Part shown: positions 27,229 to 39,058 of the stretch, piece by piece
How the letters are laid out: every line of letters begins with the position of its first letter
Numbering within the stretch: the first letter of the stretch is position 1
NCBI GenBank assembly: GCA_023375785.1
Contig: SZWC01001202.1
Location: 244,874 to 308,873 of the forward strand
Length of the DNA stretch: 64,000 nucleotides
Direction of reading: 5' to 3'
Source: Penium margaritaceum
Lineage: Eukaryota > Streptophyta > Zygnematophyceae > Desmidiales > Peniaceae
Made by a program: the position numbers and the translations under genes
Notes under the pieces: model-generated
What the model saw: only the letters and a program-made list of their open reading frames with translations
Told to the model about the DNA's origin: nothing
Databases searched by the model: none

Positions 27229-27572
27229 GGCTTTAGGTATATTTTAGCCACTGGATATCCTTTGAAAAACATTGCCAGCATTTTGCCGCAATCGACAAAT
27301 TTTTCGGTAGCAATTTGGTAGTCTTGGACAAAAATCTAAGGTCCTCAAAGTGCGTGGGAGTCACCCATTGTCTCCCGCGTGCGCACGGTAGGCCGTGTGG
27401 ACGCTCTGGAAATGTACAAATTTTTTCCCAAGGTTGGCTCGTCCGTTGGCTTCAAAGTCTCGTCCAGCAATCTCCCCCTCAATCAGCCTCGACGTTGTCT
27501 CGCGCAGTCCGTGCCTTCGCTCCTTGAAGTTTCGCGAGCTTCGGCAGCGCTTCCGCCCAACGCGTGGCTCTA

Positions 27573-27584
27573 GCTCTGATACCA
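27573..27584 (-). other. Primer binding site (tRNA-iMet), copy E
   Basis: The minus strand reads TGGTATCAGAGC, complementary to the last 12 bases of plant initiator tRNA-Met, two bases after the LTR end. Confidence 0.92.
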
Positions 27585-27586
27585 GA

Positions 27587-28380
27587 TGTGAGAGTGGATG
27601 CTCTCTTGAGATTTAGCCTTGGTGCGTGGAGAGCACAGTACAGCGGAAAGATAGACTTGGAGATGTCTGGAAGCCAGAGTTGGCAAATACAGGTTTATTA
27701 CAATGAACAATGTACAACATATCTATACTGTCCGGCTGGCTTGCCCAGGCATCAGCCTACTGCTTTCCTAGCTTGCTATGACAAGCTACTTGCAGCTGAA
27801 CTTGGTGCTCTGCTTGCACCTGAACTTGGTGCTCTACTTGCACCTAATGCCTAGTGCGAGAAGTCCCTGGCCGTCGATCATCGAGATCGACGGTTGATCT
27901 TATCTTTCGGCGAGCCGCCTCGTTGCTCCAGTATGCCTCCCGGCGGTGGGTGTGGTCACCGTGTTGCGCACGCCACCGGGAGTGTTGTGACCATTGCACG
28001 GTCGCAGCCACCGTTTTGTTGTCGCCATTGACCGCGGCTGTTGCCAAGAGCTCCCGGCGGCGCACTCCCCTCGGCGGATAGCGTATCCGTTATGCGATTC
28101 GCCGAGGGGGCGAAAGCCATCCCCGCGTGGCGGTTACGGAACGCCGCGTGGGAGTTGCGTGCAAAACAGCCCCCTAGCGCCGGCGTGACCCTAACGTTGG
28201 TGCTTGCTTGCTCGCTGCTCCTCCTCCCGTCCGTGCATCCCTGCATGCGCGCAGTTGTGGTTGAGCGGAGGTGAGCTCGAACACGAGCCACATTTCCGAA
28301 AATCGAAAAATGGCCCAGATGCCCCTGGAAACTCAGTCGAGGCCTCGAGTATGCCAAAACGATAGGGGAACCTCATTACA
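27587..28380 (-). repeat. 5' LTR of chromovirus copy E
   Basis: Complete 794-bp LTR, TGTAATGAGG...CTCTCACA on the minus strand, bounded by satellite (28381) and the iMet primer site. Its TATA box is altered (tatagata). Confidence 0.94.
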
Positions 28381-31300
28381 GTTCCCAACCCATGGTTTCC
28401 CCCACTGACCATTTGTGACTCGAGTTATGAGTTTTCAACGTTGACCACACACTGTGAAATGCGTTTGCTCATGGTTTGAGACACATGCATACTTTGGTTT
28501 GTAACTATACATGGTTACCACGTTGTGTCATTACGTATTGAAGGTCTTTGTGCTTTTTTGGTTGTCAGCTAGTATTCCGAAACCATTGTTAGCCCCCTCT
28601 GACGATTTGTGACCCGTGTTGTGAGTTGTAGATGTTGACCACATGAAGTGAAATTCATTGTTCATGGTCAGTGACAGCATACTTTGGTTGGTCACTATGC
28701 ATTGTAGCCACACTGTGCCACTACATATTGAAGGTTTTTGTACTTGCTAGTTGATAACTAGTATTCACAAACCATTATCTTCCACCCTGACCATTTGTGA
28801 CTCGTGTTATGAGTTGTCAATGTTTACCACATTTAGTGCCATTATTTGGTCATGATCAGTGACATATGCCTACTTTGGTTGGTCATCGTGCATGGTATCC
28901 ACACTGTGCCACAAGGTATCGAAGCTCCTTGTGCTTGCTATTTGATACTCAGTGTTCCCAAACCATTGTTTCCCCCTGTGACCATTTGTGACTTGTTATA
29001 TGAGTTGTCAATGTTGACCACACACACCGGATTTCTTGGTCAAAGGCAGTACATATGCTTATTTCGGTCGGTCATTGTACATGGTAGCCACACCATGCTA
29101 CTATTCACTGACGGTCGTTGTACTTGCTAGTTGAGAACTGATATTCCCATAGCATTGTTTCCTCCCCTGACCGTTTTTTACTCATGTTATGGTTGGTCAA
29201 TGTTGACCACCCATATTGAAACTCTCTCGTCATGGTCAGTGACATATGCCTAGTTTGGTTGGTTGGTGTGCATATTGGCCACACTGTGCCACTATGTATT
29301 GAAGTTCCTTGTCCTTTCTAGCGGATACATATGGTCCCCAAACCTTTGTCTATCCCTCTGACCATTTGTGACTCGTATTGTGAGTTGTCAATGTTGACTA
29401 CACATAGTGGACTTCGTCGGTCATAGACAGTGAGATATGCATCCTTTGGTTGGTCACTGTGCACGCTAGCCACACCGTGCCACTACTTGTTGAAAATCTG
29501 TCTACTTGCTAGTTGATAACTAGTATTCCCAACCCATGGTTTCCCCCACTGACCTGTTGTGACTCGTGTTATGAGTTTTCAACATTGACCACACACTGTG
29601 AAATCCGTTTGGTCATGGTTTGTGATACATGCCTACTTTGGTTTGTTACTGTACATGGTTACCACATCGTGTCATTACGTATCGAAGGTCTTTGTGCTTT
29701 CTTGTTGTCAACTAGTGTTCCCAAACCATTGTTAGCCCCCTCTGACTATCTGTGACCCATGTTGTGTGCTGTAAATGTTGACCACATGAAGTGAAATTCT
29801 TTGTTCATGGTCAGTGACATATGCATGCTTTGGTTGGTCACTGTGCATTGTAGCCATTTTGTGCCACTACATATTGAAGGTATTTATACTTGCTAGTCGA
29901 TAACTAGTACTCACAATCCATTGTATTCCACCCTGACCATTTGTGACTCGTGTTATGAGTTGTCAAGGTTTACCACACGTAGTGCCAGTATTTGGTCATG
30001 GTCAGTGACATATGCCTACTTTGGTTTGTCATCGTGCATGGTATCCACTCTGTGCCACAATTTATTAAAGCTCCTTGTGCTTCCTATGTGATACTTGGTG
30101 TTCCCAAACCATTGTTTCCCCCTCTGACCATTTGTGAGTCGTATTACGAGTTGTCAACGTTGACCACACACAGCGAATTGGTCAAAGGCAGTACATCTGC
30201 TTACTTTGGTCGGTCTTTGTGCATGGTAGCCACACCGTGCTACTACTGATTGAAGGGCATTGTACTTGCTAGTTTAAAACAGATATTCCTAAACCATTGT
30301 TGCCCCCTCTGACCATTTGTGACTCGTGTTATGGTTGGTGAACGTTGACCATCGATATTGAAATTCTTTGGTTATGGTAAGTGACATATGCCTAGGATGG
30401 TTGTTTGGTGTGCATAGTAGCCACACCGTGCCACTGCGTATTGAAGTTACATGTCCTTTCTAGTCAATGCATAGGGTTCCAAAACCATTGTCTCTCCCTC
30501 TGGCCATTTGTGACTTGTGTTATGAGTTGTCAATGTTGAGCACGCATACTGGATTTCTTCGGTCATAGTCAGTGACGTATTCTTCCGTTGGTTGGTCCCT
30601 ATGCACGCTAGCCAAACGGTGCCACTTCTTGGTGAAATTCTTCGTACTTGCTGGTTGACAACTAGTATTTCCAATCCATTTGTTCCCCCTCTCACCATTT
30701 GTGACTCGTGTTATGAGTTTTTCATATTGACCACACACTAGTGTTCCCAATCCATTTGTTCGTACTTGCTGGTTGACAACTAGTGTTCCCAATCCATTTT
30801 TTCACCCTCTCACCATTTGTGACTCGTGTTATGAGTTTTTCATATTGACCACACACTAGTGTTCCCAATCCATTTGAAATTCTTCGTACTTTCTGGTTGA
30901 CAACTAGTGTTCCCAATCCATTTGTTCCCCCTCTCACCATTTGTGACTCGTGTTTTTCATATTCGTTTTGTCATGCTTAGTGACATATGCCTACTTTGGT
31001 TTGTCACTCTACATGGTTACCATCCCATGTCACTACATATTTATGGTATTTGTGCTTTCTGGTTAACAGCCATTGTTACCCCCCTTTGACTATATTTGAC
31101 TCGTGTTGTGAGTTGTCAACGCTGACCACATGAAGTGAAATTCGTTGGTCATGGTCAGTGACATATGCATACTTTGGTTGGTCACTCTGCATGGTAGCCA
31201 CATTGTGCCACTACATATTGAAGGTTTTTGTACTTGCTTCTCAAAAACTAGTATTTTTGAACCATTGTCTTCCACTCTGACTATTTGTGACTCGTGTTAT

Positions 31301-32586
31301 GAGCTGTCAAAGTTTACCACACTTATTGACATTGTTTGGTCATGGTCAGTGACATATGCCTAGTTTGGTTGGTCATTGTGCATGGTATCCACACCGTGCC
31401 ACAACTTGTTGAAGGTCCTTGTGCTTGCTAGTTGATACCTGATGTTCCCAGACCATTGGGTCCTCCTCTGACCATTTGTGACTCGTGTTATGAGTTGTCA
31501 ATGTTGACCACACATAGTGGACTTCTTTGGGCATAGTCAGTGACATATGCATCCTTTTTGTTGGTCACTGTGCACGCTAGCCACACCGTGCCACTACTTG
31601 TTGAAAATCTTTCTACTTGCTAGTTGATAACTGGTGCTCCCAACCCATTGTTTTCCCCCTGACCATTTGTGAGTCGTGTTTTGCATTTTGAATGTTGACC
31701 ACACACTCTGAAATCCGTTTGGTCATGGTTAGTGAAAAATGCCTACTTTGGTTTGTCATTGTACATGGTTACCACGTCGTGTCACTACGTATCAAAGGTG
31801 TTTGTGCTTTCTCGTTGACATATAGTGTTCCCAAACCATTGTTACCCCCTCTGAATATCTATGACTCGTGTTGTGAGTTGTCAACATTGACCACATGAAG
31901 TTAAATTCTTTTTTCATGGTCAGTGACATATGCATACTTTTGTTGGTCACTGTGCATTGTAGCCACATTGTGCCATTACATATTGAAGGTATTTGTACTT
32001 TCTAGTTGATAACTAATATTGAGAAACCATTATCTTCCACTCTGACCATTAGTGACTCGTGTTATGAGCTGTCAAAGTGTACCACACATGGTGACATTAT
32101 TTGGTCATGGTCAGTGACATATGCCTACTTTGGTTGGTCATCGTTCATGGTATCCACATCGTGCCAAACCTTATTACAGCTTCTTGTGCTAGCTAGTTGA
32201 TACTTGTTGTTTCCAAACCATTGTTTCCACCCTCTGACCATTTGTGACTCGTTTTATGAGTTGTCAACGTTGACCACACACAGCGGATTTTGTTTGGTCA
32301 AAGGCAGTACACATGCCTACTTTGGTCGGTCATTGTGCATGGTAGCCACACCGTGCTACTACTGACTGAAGGTCGTTGTACTTGCTAGTTGGTATCTGGT
32401 ATTCCCACACCATTGTTTCCCCCTCTGACAATTCGTGACCCATATTATGGGTTGTGAACGTTGACCACACATAGTAAACTTATTTGGTCATGGTAAGTGG
32501 CACATGCCTAATCAGGTTGGTCATTGTGCATGGTAGCCACACCTTTCCACTACTTGTTTAAATTCTTTGTACTTGCTAGTCAATAA
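28381..32586 (+). repeat. Satellite array, block 2a (six-monomer higher-order repeat)
   Basis: Monomers a (28381), b (28574), c (28763), d (28954), e (29143), f (29332), then a again at 29524: one higher-order unit of 1143 bp. The second unit runs to about 30666. From there the order is disturbed: a locally re-duplicated a (30666-30960), then b, then c, then directly f (31443; d and e skipped), then a (31635) to an e-like monomer ending at 32586. Each type has diagnostic words, for example cccactgacc in a, gttagccccctctgac in b, ttccaccctgacc in c, ggtcaaaggcagtac in d, ccatagcattg in e and gcacgctagcc in f. No gene. Confidence 0.94.
30666..30960 (+). repeat. Locally re-duplicated satellite monomer
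   Basis: Within one a-type monomer the word ttcccaatccat recurs near 30667, 30743, 30784, 30861 and 30908. Blocks of about 117-124 bp (tctcaccatttgtgactcg... plus cgtact(t)gctggttgacaactag) are repeated about three times, and the downstream half of the monomer is delayed until after the last copy. Confidence 0.75.
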
Positions 32587-33075
32587 ACAGCAAAGGGTTT
32601 CTTCCCTTGACACCAGGTCGGGTTTTGTTGATTTGTTATGCGTAGGTGTTTTCATTTGAATACTCCCTTCGACCCCCCTAAAGGGATGTTCCATGGACGA
32701 CCTGGAGGACAGATGTACGGCCGCACTATGACACCCCCCCTACCCCCCACGGCTTAGGCTCGAAGGTAGAGTTGAGGTATCACAACACGCCCCCACCCCC
32801 AGGTTGCAAGCCTATTCTATATTGCACATACAAGGATTCAAACCCAGGACCTACCGCTCCAGAATCTTACTGTATAAACACTAAGCCAGCGCACATGGTC
32901 TTCATATGATGTCCAAATGACATTATAAGTGTTCCTATGGGTAAAGGGCATAAAATGGGGGGATGTAAGATTAGTGGGTAGTTTTCAACAGTATGAATGA
33001 TAACAAAGCCAGTTTTATCATAAAATGATTGACGCAGACAGAATTTCAAATTTTGCAACTTTGAGCTTGAATAGC
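32587..33075 (-). mobile_element. Non-satellite insertion with tRNA-derived (SINE-like) head
   Basis: About 490 bp unlike the satellite, lying between the end of an e-like monomer and the start of another. On the minus strand it contains a pol III A-box-like tggcttagtgtttatacag (32888-32870) and a B-box ggtttgaatcc (32844-32834) about 25 bases apart, the layout of a tRNA-derived SINE head. The supposed acceptor arms do not pair, so it is not a tRNA gene. The bases left of the head (to 32587) would be the SINE body and tail. The part right of it (32898-33075) is unidentified and AT-richer. No target duplication is clear. Confidence 0.5.
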
Positions 33076-36000
33076 CTCTCAACCATTGCTCCGATTGACC
33101 AGCCGTAAGAAGAAAAGTTGACTACACACGATGAAACTCTTTCTATGATGTCCAGTGACACAAGCACACTTTGGTTGGTCATTGTGCATGGTATCCACAC
33201 CGTGCCACCACTTATCAAACGTCTTTGTACTTGCTAGTCGATACCGAGTATTCCCAAACCATTCTTTCTCCCTCTGCCCATTTTTAACTTGTATTATGAG
33301 TCGTAAACGTTGACCACACACACTAAACTTCTTTGGTCATGAGCAGTGATGTATGCCTACTTGGGTAGGTCGATGTGCACGGTAGCCACACCGTGCCAAT
33401 ACATACGAAAAATATTTGTACTTGCTAGAAGATACATAGTGTTTTGAAACCATGTTTTCCCCCTTTGGTCATTTGTGACTCAGGATATGGGTTGCGAACG
33501 TTGACCACCCTTATTGATTTTTTTTTGGTCATGGTTAGTGACATATGCCTAGTTTGGTTTATCACTGTACATGGTTACCACGCTGTGTCACTACGCATCG
33601 AAGGTCTTTGTGCTTTCTTGTTGACAGCTAGTATTCCCAAACCATTGTTACCGCCTCTGACTAGTAGTAACTCGTGTTGTGAGTTGTAAATGTTGACCAC
33701 ATGAAGTGAAATGCTTTGTTTTTCGTCAGTGACATATGCATACTTTGGCTGGTCACTGTGCATTGCAGCCACACTATGCCACTACATATTGAAGGTATTT
33801 GTACTTACTAGTCATTAACTAGTATTCACAAACCATTGTCTTCCACCCTGACCATTTGTGACTCGTGTTATGAGTTATCAAGGTTTACCAAACTTAGTGC
33901 AATTACTTGGTCATGGTGAGTGACATATGCCTATTTTGGTTGGTCATCGTGCATGGTATCCACACCGTGCCACAACGCATTGAAGCTCCTTGTGCTTTCT
34001 TTTTGATACTTGGTGTTCCCAAACCATTGTTTCCCCCTCTGACCATTTGTGACTCGTATTATGAGTTGTCAATGTTGACCACACACAGAAGATTTCTTTG
34101 GTCAAAGGCAAATCATATGCCTACTTTGGTCGTTCCTTGTGCATAGTAGCCACACCGTGCTACTACTGACTAAAGGTCGTTGTACTTGCTAGTTGAGAAC
34201 TGATATTCCCATAGCATTGTTTCCTCCCCTGACCGTTTTTGACTCGTGTTATGGTTGGTCAACGTTGACCACCCATATTGAAATTCTCTCGTCATGGTCA
34301 GTGACATATGCCTAGTTTGGTTGTTTGGTGTGCATATTAGCCACACTGTGCCACTACGTATTGAAGCTCCTTGTCCTTTCTAGTTGATACATATGGTTCC
34401 CAGACCATTGTCTCTCCCTCAGACCATTTGTGACTCATGTTATGAGTTGTAAATGTTGACCACACATAATGGACTTCTTCGGTCATAGTCAGTGACATAT
34501 GCATACTTTGGTTGGTCACTGTGCACGCGAGCCACACCATACCACTACTTGTTGAAAATCTTTCTACTTGTTAGTTGATGACTAGTGTTCCCAACCCATG
34601 GTTTCCCCCACTGACCAGTTGTGACTCGTGTTATGAGTTTTCAACGTTAACCACGTACTGTGAAATCCGTTTGGTCATGGTTTGTGACACATGCCTGCTT
34701 TGGTTTGTTACTATACATGGTTACCACGCCGTGTCATTACTTATCGAAGGTCTTTGTGCTTTCTTGTTGACAGCCAGTGTTCCTAAACCATTGTTAGCCC
34801 CCTATGACTATGTGTGACCCGTGTTGTGAGCTGTAAATGTTGACCACATCAAGTGAAATTGTTTGTTCATGGTCAGTCACATATGCATACTTTGGTTGGT
34901 CACAGTGCATTGTAGCCACACTGTGTCACTACATATTGAAGGTATTTGTACTTGGTAGTTGATAACTAGTATCCACAAACCATTACATTCAACCCTGACC
35001 ATTTCTGACTCCTGTTATGTGTTGTCAAGGTTTACCACACTTAGTGCCATTATTTGGTCACGGTCAGTGACATATGCCTACTTTGGTTGGTTATCGTGCA
35101 TGGTATCCACACTGTGCCACAATGTATTGAAGCTCCTTGTGCTTGCTATTTGATACTTGGTGTTCCCAAACCAATGTTTTCCCATCTGACCATTTGTGAC
35201 TCGTGTTATGAGTTGTCAATGTTGACCACACATAGCTGGTTTCTTTGCTCAAAGGCAGTACATATGCCTAATTTGGTCGGTCATTGTACATGGTTGCCAA
35301 GCCGTGCTACTACTGACTGAAGGTCGTTGTATTTTCTTGTTGAGAACTGATATTCCCATAGCATTGTTTCCTCCCCTGTCCGTTTGTGACTCGTGTTATG
35401 GTTGGTCAACGTTGACCACCCATATTGAAATTATGTGGTCATGGTCAGTGACATATGCCTAGTTTGGTTGTTTGGTGTGCATAGTAGCCACACCGTACCA
35501 CTATGTATTGAAGTTCTTTGTCCTTTCTAGTTGATACATAGGGTTCCCAAACCATTGTCTCTCCCTCAGAGAATTTGTGACACGTGTTATGAGTTGTCAA
35601 TGTTGACCACACATACTGGACTTCTTCAGTTGTAGTCAGTGACATATGCATCCTTTGTTTGGTCACTGTGCATGCTAGCCACATCCTGCCACTACTTGTT
35701 GAAAAACTTTCTACTTGCTAGTTGATAACTAGTGTTCCCAGCCCATGGTCCCCTCCACTAACCATTTGTGACTCGTTGTATGAGTTTTCAACATTGACCA
35801 CACACTGTGAAATCCGTTTGGTCATTGTTTGTGACACATGCCTACTTTTGTTTGTCACTATACATTGCTACCACCCTGTGTCATTATGTATTTACGGTCT
35901 TTGTGCTTTCTTGTTCACAGCTAGTGTTCCCTAACCATTGTTAGCCCCCTCTGACGATCTGTGACCCGTGTTGTGAGTTGTAAGTATTGACCACATGAAG

Positions 36001-39000
36001 TGAAATTCTTTGTTCATGGTCAGTGACATATGCATTCTTTGGTTGGTCACTGTGCATTGTAGCCACACTGTGCCACTACATATTGAAGGTATTTGTACTT
36101 CCTAGTCAATAACTAGTATTCAAAAATCATTTTCTTCCACCATGACCATTTGTGACTCGTGTTATAAGTAGTCAAGGTTTACCACACTTAGTGCCATTAT
36201 TTGGTCATGGTCAGTGACATATGCCTACTTTGGTTGGTCATCGTGCATGCTATCCACACCCTACCACAACGTATTGAAGCTCCTTGTGCTTGCTATTTGA
36301 TACTTGGTGTTCCCAAACCATTGTTTTCCCTTATGACCATTTGTGACTCGTATCATGAGTTGTCAATGCTGACCATACATAGCGGGTTTGTTTGCTCAAA
36401 GGCAGTACATATGCCTACTTTGGTTGGTCATTGTGCATGGTTGCCACACCGTGCTACTCCTTACTGAATGTGATTGTACTTGCTAGTTGAGAACTGATAT
36501 TTGCATATCATTGTTTCCTCCCCTGACCGTTTTTGTCTTGTTTTATGGTTGGTGAACGTAGACCACCCATATTGAAATTATGTTGTCTTGGTCAGTGACA
36601 TATGCCTATTTTGGTTGTTTGGTGTGCATATTAGCCACAACGTGCCACTACATATTGATGTTCCTTGTCCTTTCTAGTCGATACATAGGGTTTCCAAACC
36701 ATTGCATCTCTCTCTGACCATTTGTGACTCGTGTTATGAGTTGTCAATGTTGACCACACTCAATGGACTTCTTTGGTCATAGTCAGTGACATGCATCCTT
36801 TGGTTGGTCACTGTGCACGCTAGCCACACCGTGCCGCTACTTATTGAAAATTGTTCTACTTGCTAACTAGTGTTCCCAACCCATGGTTTCCCCCACTGAC
36901 CAGTTGTGACTCGTGTTATGAGTTTTCAACGTTGACCACACACTGTGAAATCCGTTTGGTCATGGTTTGTGACACATGTCTACTTTGGTATGTTACTGTA
37001 CATGGTTACCATGCTGTGTCATTACGTATCGAAGGCCTTTGTGCTTTCTTTTTGACAGCCAGTGTTCCCAAATCATTGCTAGCCCCCTCTGACTATGTGT
37101 GACCCGTGTTGTGAGTTGTAAATGTTGACCACATGAAGTGAAATTCTTTGTTCATGGTCAGTGACATATGCATACTTTGGTTGGTGTCTGTTCATTGTAG
37201 CCACACTGTGCCACTACATATTGAAATTATTTGTACTTGCTAGTCAATGAATAGTATTCACAAGTCATTATCTTCCACCTTGACCATTTGTGACTCGTGT
37301 TATGAGTTGTCAAGGCTTACCACACTTAGTGCCATTATTTGGTCATGGTCACTGACATATGCCTACTTTGGTTGGCCATCGTGCATGGTATCCACACGAT
37401 GCCACAACGTATTGGAGCTCCTTGTGCTTGCTATTTGATACTCTGTGCGCCCAAACCATTGTTTCCCCCTCTGACCATTTGTGACTCGTATTATGAGCTG
37501 TCAACGTTGACCACACACAGCGGATTTGTTTAGTCAAAGGCAGTACGTATGCCTAGTTTTGTCGGTCATTGTGCATGGTAGCCACACCGTGCTACTACTG
37601 ACTGAAGGTCATTGTACTTTCTAGTTGAGAACTGATATTCCCATAGCATTGTTTCCTCCCCTGACCGTTTGTGACTCGTGTTATCGTTGGTCAACGTTGA
37701 CCACCCATATTGAAATTATCTTGTCATGGTCAGTGACATATGCCTAGTTTGGTTCTTTGGTGTGCATAGTAGCCACACTATGCCACTATGTATTGAAGTT
37801 ATTTGTCCTTTCTAGTTGATACATAGGGTTCCAAAACCATTGTCTCTCCCTCTGACAATTTTTGACTCGTGTTATGAGTTGTCAATGTTGACCACACATA
37901 GTGGACTTCTTCGTTCATAACCAGTGACATATGCATCCTTTGGTTGGTCACTGTGTACGCTAGCGACACCGTGCCACTACTTGTTGAAAATCTTTCTACT
38001 TGCTAGTTGATAACTAGCGTTCCCAACCCATGGTCTCCCCCACTAATCATTTGTTACTCGTGGTATGAGTTTTCAACGTTGACCACACACTGTGAAATCC
38101 GTTTGGTCATGGTTTGTGACACATGCCTACTTTGGTTTGTTACTGTACATGGCTACCACGCCATGTCATTACGTATCGAAGGTCTTTGTGCTTTCTTGTT
38201 GACAGCCAGTGTTCCCAAGCCATTGTTTGCACCCTTTGACTATCCGTGACCCGTGTTGTGAGTTGTAAATGTTGACCACATGAAGTGAAATTCCTGGTTC
38301 ATGGTCAGCCACATATGCATACTTTGGTTGGTCACAGTGCATTGTAGCCACACTGTGCCACTACATTTGAAGGTATTTGTACTTGCTAGTCGATAGCTAG
38401 TATTCACAAACCATTACACTCCACTCTGACCATTTGTGACTCGTGTTATGAGTTGTCAAGGTTTACCACACTTAGTGCCATGATTTGGTCATGGTCAGTG
38501 ACACATATGCCTACTTTGGTTGGTCATTGTACATGGTATCCACACTGTGCCACACCGTATTGAAGCTTCTGGTGCTTGCTATTTGATACTTGGTGTTCCC
38601 AAACCATTGCTTTCCCCTCTGACCATTTGGGACTCGTATTGTGAGTAGTCAATGTTCACCACACATTGCGGGTTTCTTTTATCAAAGGCAATACATATGC
38701 CTACTTTGGTTGGTCATTGTGCATGGTTGCCATGCAGTGCTACTACTGACTGAAGGTCGTTGTACTTTCTCGTTGAGAACTGATATTCCCATAACATTGT
38801 TCCCTCCCCCAACCGTTTTTGTCTTGTGTTATGGTTGGTCAATGTTGACCACCCATATTGAAAATTCTCTGGTCATGGTCAGTGACATATGCCTAGTTTG
38901 GTTGTTTGGTGTGCAAATTAGCCATTCCATGCACTACGTATTGAAGTTCTTTGTCCTTTCTAGTCAATACATAGGGTTCCTAAACCATTGTCTCTCCCTC

Positions 39001-39058
39001 TGAGCATTTGTGACTCGTGTTATGAGTTGTCAATGTTGACCACACATAGTGGACTTCT
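33076..39058 (+). repeat. Satellite array, block 2b
   Basis: Two or three divergent monomers (33076 to about 33628; one is an a/e hybrid near 33430-33628), then regular a-f units. Type a starts at about 34590, 35737, 36872 and 38022, a spacing of 1135-1150 bp. The block ends inside an f monomer (ggacttct) where element D begins. Units look far more alike to one another than the monomers within a unit. No gene. Confidence 0.94.

Larger units (their letters stand above)
22296..28380 (-). mobile_element. Chromovirus copy E (near full length)
   Basis: Minus-strand Ty3/gypsy chromovirus: 5' LTR 27587-28380, iMet primer site, gag, CCHC knuckle, protease, RT, shortened RNase H, integrase, chromodomain, polypurine tract (23051-23067) and a 3' LTR lacking its last 39-40 bases. 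Every domain has frameshifts or stops, RT has lost catalytic residues, and part of RNase H is deleted. Its right end meets satellite that begins GTTCC at the start of an a-type monomer. Its left end is the LTR palindrome rather than satellite. Confidence 0.92.

Noticed and set aside
32834-32893. A tRNA gene on the minus strand
   Set aside because: A- and B-box words are present, but the acceptor stem ends do not pair and no convincing anticodon arm forms; a SINE-like tRNA relic fits better.
28846-39058. Many short, similar ORFs in the satellite blocks (for example frames reading VMVSDICLLWLVIVHG and the reverse-strand VTNQRMHMSLTM type)
   Set aside because: They recur once per monomer or unit on both strands, track the satellite period and have no start context. 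They are translations of repeat DNA, not a gene family.
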